DNA of 64,000 nucleotides. It comes from Thysanoteuthis rhombus. Taxonomy: Eukaryota; Mollusca; Cephalopoda; Oegopsida; Thysanoteuthidae. The DNA is taken from NCBI GenBank assembly GCA_963457665.1, contig OY735222.1:39198408-39262407 (forward strand), in the 5' to 3' direction. Within the stretch, counting starts at the first letter, position 1. Each line of letters begins with the position of its first letter. The notes under the pieces were generated by a model. That model was given only the letters and a program-made list of their open reading frames with translations, made no database searches and was not told the origin of the DNA. Of the stretch, positions 59,779-64,000 are shown in pieces. The translations under genes and the position numbers were made by a program.

Positions 59779-60976
59779 CAAAGTTGCTAAATTAGCTAGT
59801 TTTCAGGTAAATCTGACAGATTTTTTTTCAAATTAAGACGATAAAATTCTTTTAAATTGCACTATTTTCGGCTTTTTTTTATCCAATCCTCGTTGAAGTT
59901 CAAAAGGTCAATAAATTCTTTGAATCTGCTACAGCAGATACATTATAACATTTAGATGAGTAGATACTTCTAATACGATTATTAGCGAGCAAATTGATGC
60001 CAGTGTTGCCGATTAGATGTTTAGTTTTGTTTTTGTTTTTTTAAATTTCGAATTTTTGGGTCCAGTGTTTATGATATTTGCATGTTTTTCGGAAGTTTTT
60101 ATTCTTATTTCTTCAAATTTCAAAGTTCAGCGTTGCCAATTGAGATGTTTTTTCCCATTTTTTTTTCAAATTTGAGAGTGACTTTTGAAATCGAAAAATT
60201 GAAAAATTACATCTAAATTAGCTACACTGATTGGTCCTAATTACTGCCAGAGTAGGTGTCATTCCATCAGATATTGAAGAATTCTTACACCCAACATTTT
60301 TTTACTACACAAATAGCTGAAAGTGGAAAGGGATAAGCCAATCCTAGACAGTTCCAGCTATAAATAACGAACCATCAGGTATTGAAAAATTCTTAGATTC
60401 AAAACTTTCTCAGCTATACAGTTAGCCAGGAATTAAAAGAAAAATAGCCAATCTTGACCATCCTAAAGACAGTTTCAGCAATGAGTGATAAACCATCAGA
60501 TATTGAAGAATTCATAGAATCAAAACTTTTTCAGGAATACTTTTAGCCAGAAACAGAAAAATAGCCATTTTTATAGATTTTAAAGACAGTTTTAGCAATA
60601 AATAACAAACCATCAGCCATTGGAGAATTCTTAGATCTAAAATTTTTTTAGCAAAACAGTTAGTTGAAAATAGAAAGAAATTAGCCAATTCTAGACGGTT
60701 CCAGCTATAAATAGCAAACCATCAGCTATTGAAGAATTTTTAGATCAAATACTTCTTTAGTTATACAGTTAGCCTGAAATTTGAAAAAAAATAGCCATTT
60801 TTAACCATTTTAAAGACAGTTCCAGCAATAAAAAACAAACCATCAGCTCTTGAAGAATTCTTGAATCGGTAATTTCCTTATCTACAGAGTTAGCTGTAAA
60901 TGAAGAAAAATGGCCGATTTTAGCCATTTTAAAGACAGTTTTAACTATGAATAACAAACCACGCTTGGCAACACTG
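59779..60976. mobile_element. Non-autonomous DNA transposon-like insertion, 1.2 kb
   Basis: Left end CAAAGTTGCTAA and inverted right end CAGTGTTGCCAA agree at 9 of 12 positions. Flanks AACGAATC (59770-59777) and ATCTAATC (60977-60984) agree at 6 of 8 and could be a mutated 8 bp target duplication, as made by hAT elements. The uninterrupted copy at 57.3 kb shows what the empty site looks like. It has no coding capacity. Confidence 0.55.
60264..60960 (+). repeat. Tandem array of six units, 107-121 bp, inside the insertion
   Basis: Unit phrases: AACCATCAGATATTGAAGAA, TTCTTAGATC, ACAGTTAGCC, AATAGCCATTTT, TTTAAAGACAGTTYYAGCAA. CCATCA starts at 60265, 60372, 60493, 60610, 60719 and 60840. Confidence 0.9.
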
Positions 60977-61385
60977 ATCTAATCATGTACAAACTGTTTT
61001 ATCCAGCCTTGCGCCTTTGAAGTGGTTGCTGCAAGAAATTCTATATAAAACAATATGCAAACATAAATAGAAGTGAATAGAACAAAGGCCAAGAGTCCTG
61101 AGTGTTTTCTATTTGTCACCTTTGAGAAAAAATAAAGGGGATGATACATTGGAAAAACCTTTTATAAAACAATATGCGGACGGACCCCAAAGTAAATAGA
61201 ACAAAAGACAACAGTCCGGCCCTGAGTGTTTTATATTTGTCACCTTCGAGAGAAAAATATTAGAGGATGATACATTCGGAAGGATTTGGGTGAGAAAGGA
61301 AACTGTTGAAGCCATTGCCGTATGTTGACTATCGACATCTGTCGGTAAATGTGTCGTCCACATTTGTTTGCTGTTTAGTTGTACG
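60977..61385 (+). repeat. Family F, right half of the split copy, with internal duplication
   Basis: Continues from CTAATCATGTACAAACTG. A block of about 115 bp (TATAAAACAATATGC, AATAGAACAAA, GTGTTTTCTATTTGTCACC, GATGATACATT) occurs twice, at about 61042 and 61158. Confidence 0.7.
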
Positions 61386-61445
61386 CAGCTTAACTCCCAA
61401 GTTTCATTAGCAAGAAGGCGGTGGTAGTTGGGGGGTGGGGGTCGT

Positions 61446-61905
61446 CAGAGACCGTCAACCAAAACTGTCAATATTGGTTTCTTCTGTTTTCAAGTCGGTC
61501 TGGCTAGCTGGCTGGCTAGCTGGCTCGCTAGTTGGCTGCGTATACATATATCATGCGTACAGACCGAATCAAAAGATTTAGAACGATGGAAATTTAAGCA
61601 TTTGAACTTTATTGTATTTTTTCTTTAAACTGTTTGATTTCAATTCTACTCCAATAGGATTTTAGTGAGTGTATGAGTTAGGGGCAATTGGCAATGCAAG
61701 TTTATTCTAAATTGGTCGCTTAGTTTGTGTCCACCAGCATTCACGCTTGCTTTGTTTTTGTTTTTCATTTTTTATTTGGTCTTTTTCATGATCACTACCC
61801 AACAAAAAGCGAGAAATGGAACTTTAATTGATCATCCCCAACACGACATGCTGCCGAAAGACGCTGGTCACGTGACAGTTTCTATTAAAAGACCAACAAA
61901 ACCTG
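61446..61905 (+). mobile_element. MITE family M, reference copy
   Basis: Start GACCGTCAACCAAAACTGTC, GGTTTCTTCTGTTTTCAAG, then a CTGGCTAGCTGGCT run, GGCAATGCAAGTTTATTC, CCACCAGCATTCACGCTTGC, GATCACTACCCAACAAAAAG, CAACACGACATGCTGCCGAA, GGTCACGTGACAGTTTCTAT. No coding capacity. Family ends are inverted: TTAGAAACTGTCAACC at one end and ATAGAAACTGTCACG on the opposite strand at the other. Confidence 0.82.
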
Positions 61906-62435
61906 CTTTGTTTTGTTTTATTTTTTATTTATTTTTTCCTCCATTTTTCGTTTTCTTTTGGCTTTGTCAAGAACCTTCCGAATTTATGGAATGTTTATCT
62001 CTACCGTATGCCTCGCCGTTTTTGACTGGAAACTATTTTCATTTCTTTCCTTTTTTTGAAAACCCACCAGACTTACTTTTTTATTTCAAATGTTTGCTTT
62101 TCTAACCCTTTGTTTGTTTTCCCCATGTGCTCAAAAACTTCGGCTTTCCTTTTTTTTCTTTTATTTTAGTCTTCCCCCCTTCACCATTGACAGCAGCACA
62201 TCAGATAATCGTTGTGCTATTTCTACTGATCTGACAGACGACAAATAGAGCTATTTTAAAGAGCAGAGATGGTTGTACAAGGATTACTTGAATCCAAGGC
62301 CCGAGGAAAACATTGCAAACAAAACACCGTTGCAATGCACGTTCTTTTTTTCAAATCAAATTTATGCTCGAGTCAGCTAATCTGACTATGTGGAAAGAAA
62401 TGAAAGGAAAAAAAAACGAGGTGAATGAAAAGGAA
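61906..62435. other. No gene recognised; T-rich part
   Basis: A 126-codon plus frame (61725-62105) overlaps the MITE and a T-rich stretch, so it is chance. Confidence 0.5.
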
Positions 62436-62439
62436 GACA

Positions 62440-62863
62440 GGTCTGGTTCATCACTCAATGAAAACCGTTACTTAGCCAACGTGTTCTCACTACATACCAT
62501 GTCGGGGTGATCAATAAAACATTTGAAGAAATAAAGGGGTGATCAATGAATAACTTACTTCTTCCGCTTCTTGCTGGGCAGCGATCGCTGGAAAGTCTGA
62601 ATTTTCAAAAACGAAGCAAAACAAGAGGACACAATTTAGAGACTAATTTAGAAGAAACTTATATTACAAATTGAACCCCCTACTAAAATCCTGCTTGAGA
62701 AGATCCTTTTTCTGGACTAAATAAGTAGTATATATATAAATTTCCACCCTTTCATTTCCTTTGGTGTGGCCTGCCAGCGTGATACATACATCGACGGCCA
62801 GTCAGACTAATTTGAAAACTGAAGAAACTCATGTTAACAGTTTTGATTGACAGTTTCTAATAG
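62440..62863 (-). mobile_element. MITE family M copy, facing the previous one
   Basis: Plus-strand start CAGGTCTGGTTCATCACTCA, contains TGCTGGGCAGCGATCGCTGG, ATTACAAATTGAACCCCC and TTTGGTGTGGCCTGCCAGCG; ends TTGATTGACAGTTTCTAATA. Opposite orientation to 61446-61905. Confidence 0.8.
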
Positions 62864-62929
62864 AAGCATGTATTTGAGTTGAATTAGATTTGACAACGGA
62901 GGCACATTTGTTTGTAAGCATGTCTGGCA

Positions 62930-63075
62930 GATAGATTAGCTAGAGTAGTAAGTTCGACCTTCACAGAGTGCCGTACAACTGTTTTACGCTTACTAAATAT
63001 CTGTTCACAAGTGTAGTGATTTTGATCCGTACGGAGTGCCCAACCATTGTGGTGTTCTGCTAGACTAATCTAATC
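62930..63075 (+). mobile_element. SINE-like repeat with B-box, copy 3, tandem
   Basis: GTAGTAAGTTCGACC with CAGAGTGCCGTACAAC, then again GTGTAGTGATTTTGATCC with CGGAGTGCCCAACC about 75 bp later. Related to 31.7 and 41.0 kb copies. Confidence 0.4.
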
Positions 63076-63136
63076 TGACAAAAATATATTCGCTTGTGTC
63101 GTGATTCTATCCTCATAAGATGGCCTTCTTTCAAAT

Positions 63137-63676
63137 AGAGCAAGCTCAACCTTTAAGATCAAGAAAATCACATTAGTTTTAAAAAGAAGGGTCTACAATT
63201 AATGCATTCCCCAGCTGGTCACCTCTGGAGCTGAAATATGGAACCAGACCGAAAGAATGATTCTCGAACTGAAAAGCATGCAATGTGCTCACGAGAGAAT
63301 TATGCTCAACATTACAGTATATTAGAGAAAGAACAAAAGTCAGGGATATCGTAGAATCTATTAGAAAGCTCAAATGCAATGGGCTGGTCATGTTGCAAGA
63401 ATGTCAGTCAACCAGTGGACAGCACAACTCATATCGTGGATCCCCGGGGCTGGTCATGTTGCAAAGATGTCAGTCAACCAATAGACAGTACAACTCATAC
63501 CATGGATCCCCGGGGATAGCATGCTAAACTGTGGCCGGCAAAATGTAAGATGGCAAGACGAAATAGACAAGTTTAGAAAGTATCCACGAAGCCAAAGATA
63601 GAGAGGTCCGGCAGACCCCGAGGAAGATATATGACCAACGACGGATACTAAAGGACTGCTGATGATAGTGATGAAT
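63137..63676 (+). pseudogene. RTE 3' tail with an internal direct duplication
   Basis: Aligns to the 8.1 kb family from AGCAAGCTCAACCTT to GGACTGCTGATGAT. The segment GGGCTGGTCATGTTGCAAGA to GGATCCCCGG occurs twice (about 63378-63447 and 63448-63515), which does not occur in the other family members. Confidence 0.8.
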
Positions 63677-63756
63677 GCAAGCGTTACTGACAGGATAAGG
63701 TTATTATGTATATAACTGGTTTCCTCCTACTGTTAGAAATGACGCAGTACGTGAAA

Positions 63757-63975
63757 TATATGGATACACATTGCATTTTATATACGTGGATAATGGAGAT
63801 TTTCATTGCAATGAGCTTGGAGAATAGTTTTCTATACACATTATATTTGATATACGTGGATTATAGAGATTTACATTGCCGTGAGCTTAGAGAATAGCCT
63901 TCTATACGCATTGCATTTAATATACATGGATTATTGAGATTTGTATTGCAGTGAGCTTGGAGGATAGCGTTCTGT
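63757..63975 (+). repeat. Trimeric tandem repeat, 70 bp period
   Basis: ATATACGTGGAT (or ACATGGAT) recurs at about 63782, 63852 and 63922, each followed by AGATTTNCATTGC and GTGAGCTTGGAGAATAG. Confidence 0.85.
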
Positions 63976-64000
63976 TAACCACAAACGGAATTAAGATAAT

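Overview
This window looks like intergenic or intronic DNA from a metazoan nuclear genome. It is AT-rich, no open frame outside tandem repeats exceeds about 190 codons, there is no operon-like packing, and more than twenty (TA)n, (CA)n and (GA)n tracts break up the sequence. Decayed RTE-type LINE tails, SINEs with Pol III-type heads, a mariner relic and MITE-like repeats are scattered throughout. The overall style fits an invertebrate, possibly a cephalopod or other mollusc, but that is a guess from repeat content. I find no host protein-coding gene I would defend; one short secreted-looking frame at 37.4 kb is the only candidate.

Layout. 0-12 kb: mariner transposase relic (2.3 kb), a 5S rRNA-derived SINE (4.8-5.1 kb), a short conserved coding-like relic (6.8-7.1 kb), the best RTE reverse transcriptase remnant (8.1-9.0 kb) and a second LINE tail (11.5-11.9 kb). 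12.2-15.8 kb: a satellite array of about 45 units of 67-69 bp, with higher-order structure and long phase-preserving open frames, flanked by decayed longer units. 16-25 kb: paired dispersed repeats, a 62 bp tandem array (21 kb) and a second copy of the coding-like relic (18.6 kb). 25-36 kb: a well-formed type I hammerhead ribozyme fold (25.6 kb), many TA tracts and dispersed repeat pairs. 36-49 kb: a GA-rich minisatellite, a MITE copy with an RTE tail inserted in it (40.1-40.7 kb), tRNA-like SINE heads, a second 5S-derived SINE on the minus strand (43.6-43.9 kb) and several RTE 3' tails. 49-56 kb: microsatellites, an inverted duplication of the hammerhead element (53.6-53.8 kb), an RT fragment and another LINE 3' end. 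57-64 kb: a repeat copy split by a 1.2 kb terminal-inverted-repeat insertion carrying a 107-121 bp tandem array, two more MITE copies, and an RTE tail followed by a 70 bp trimer.

How the parts relate: there is no gene network here. The shared story is layered retroposition. RTE fragments supply recognisable 3' tails that end in TGATGA repeats, and the SINE-like sequences may have used such machinery (inference). Several insertions are nested and give relative ages. The strongest candidates for something under-described are the hammerhead element, the 5S-derived SINE, the recurrent MITE with TAGAAACTGTCA ends, and the satellite whose unit-length changes keep reading phase. All coordinates of repeat edges are by eye and may be off by tens of bases.
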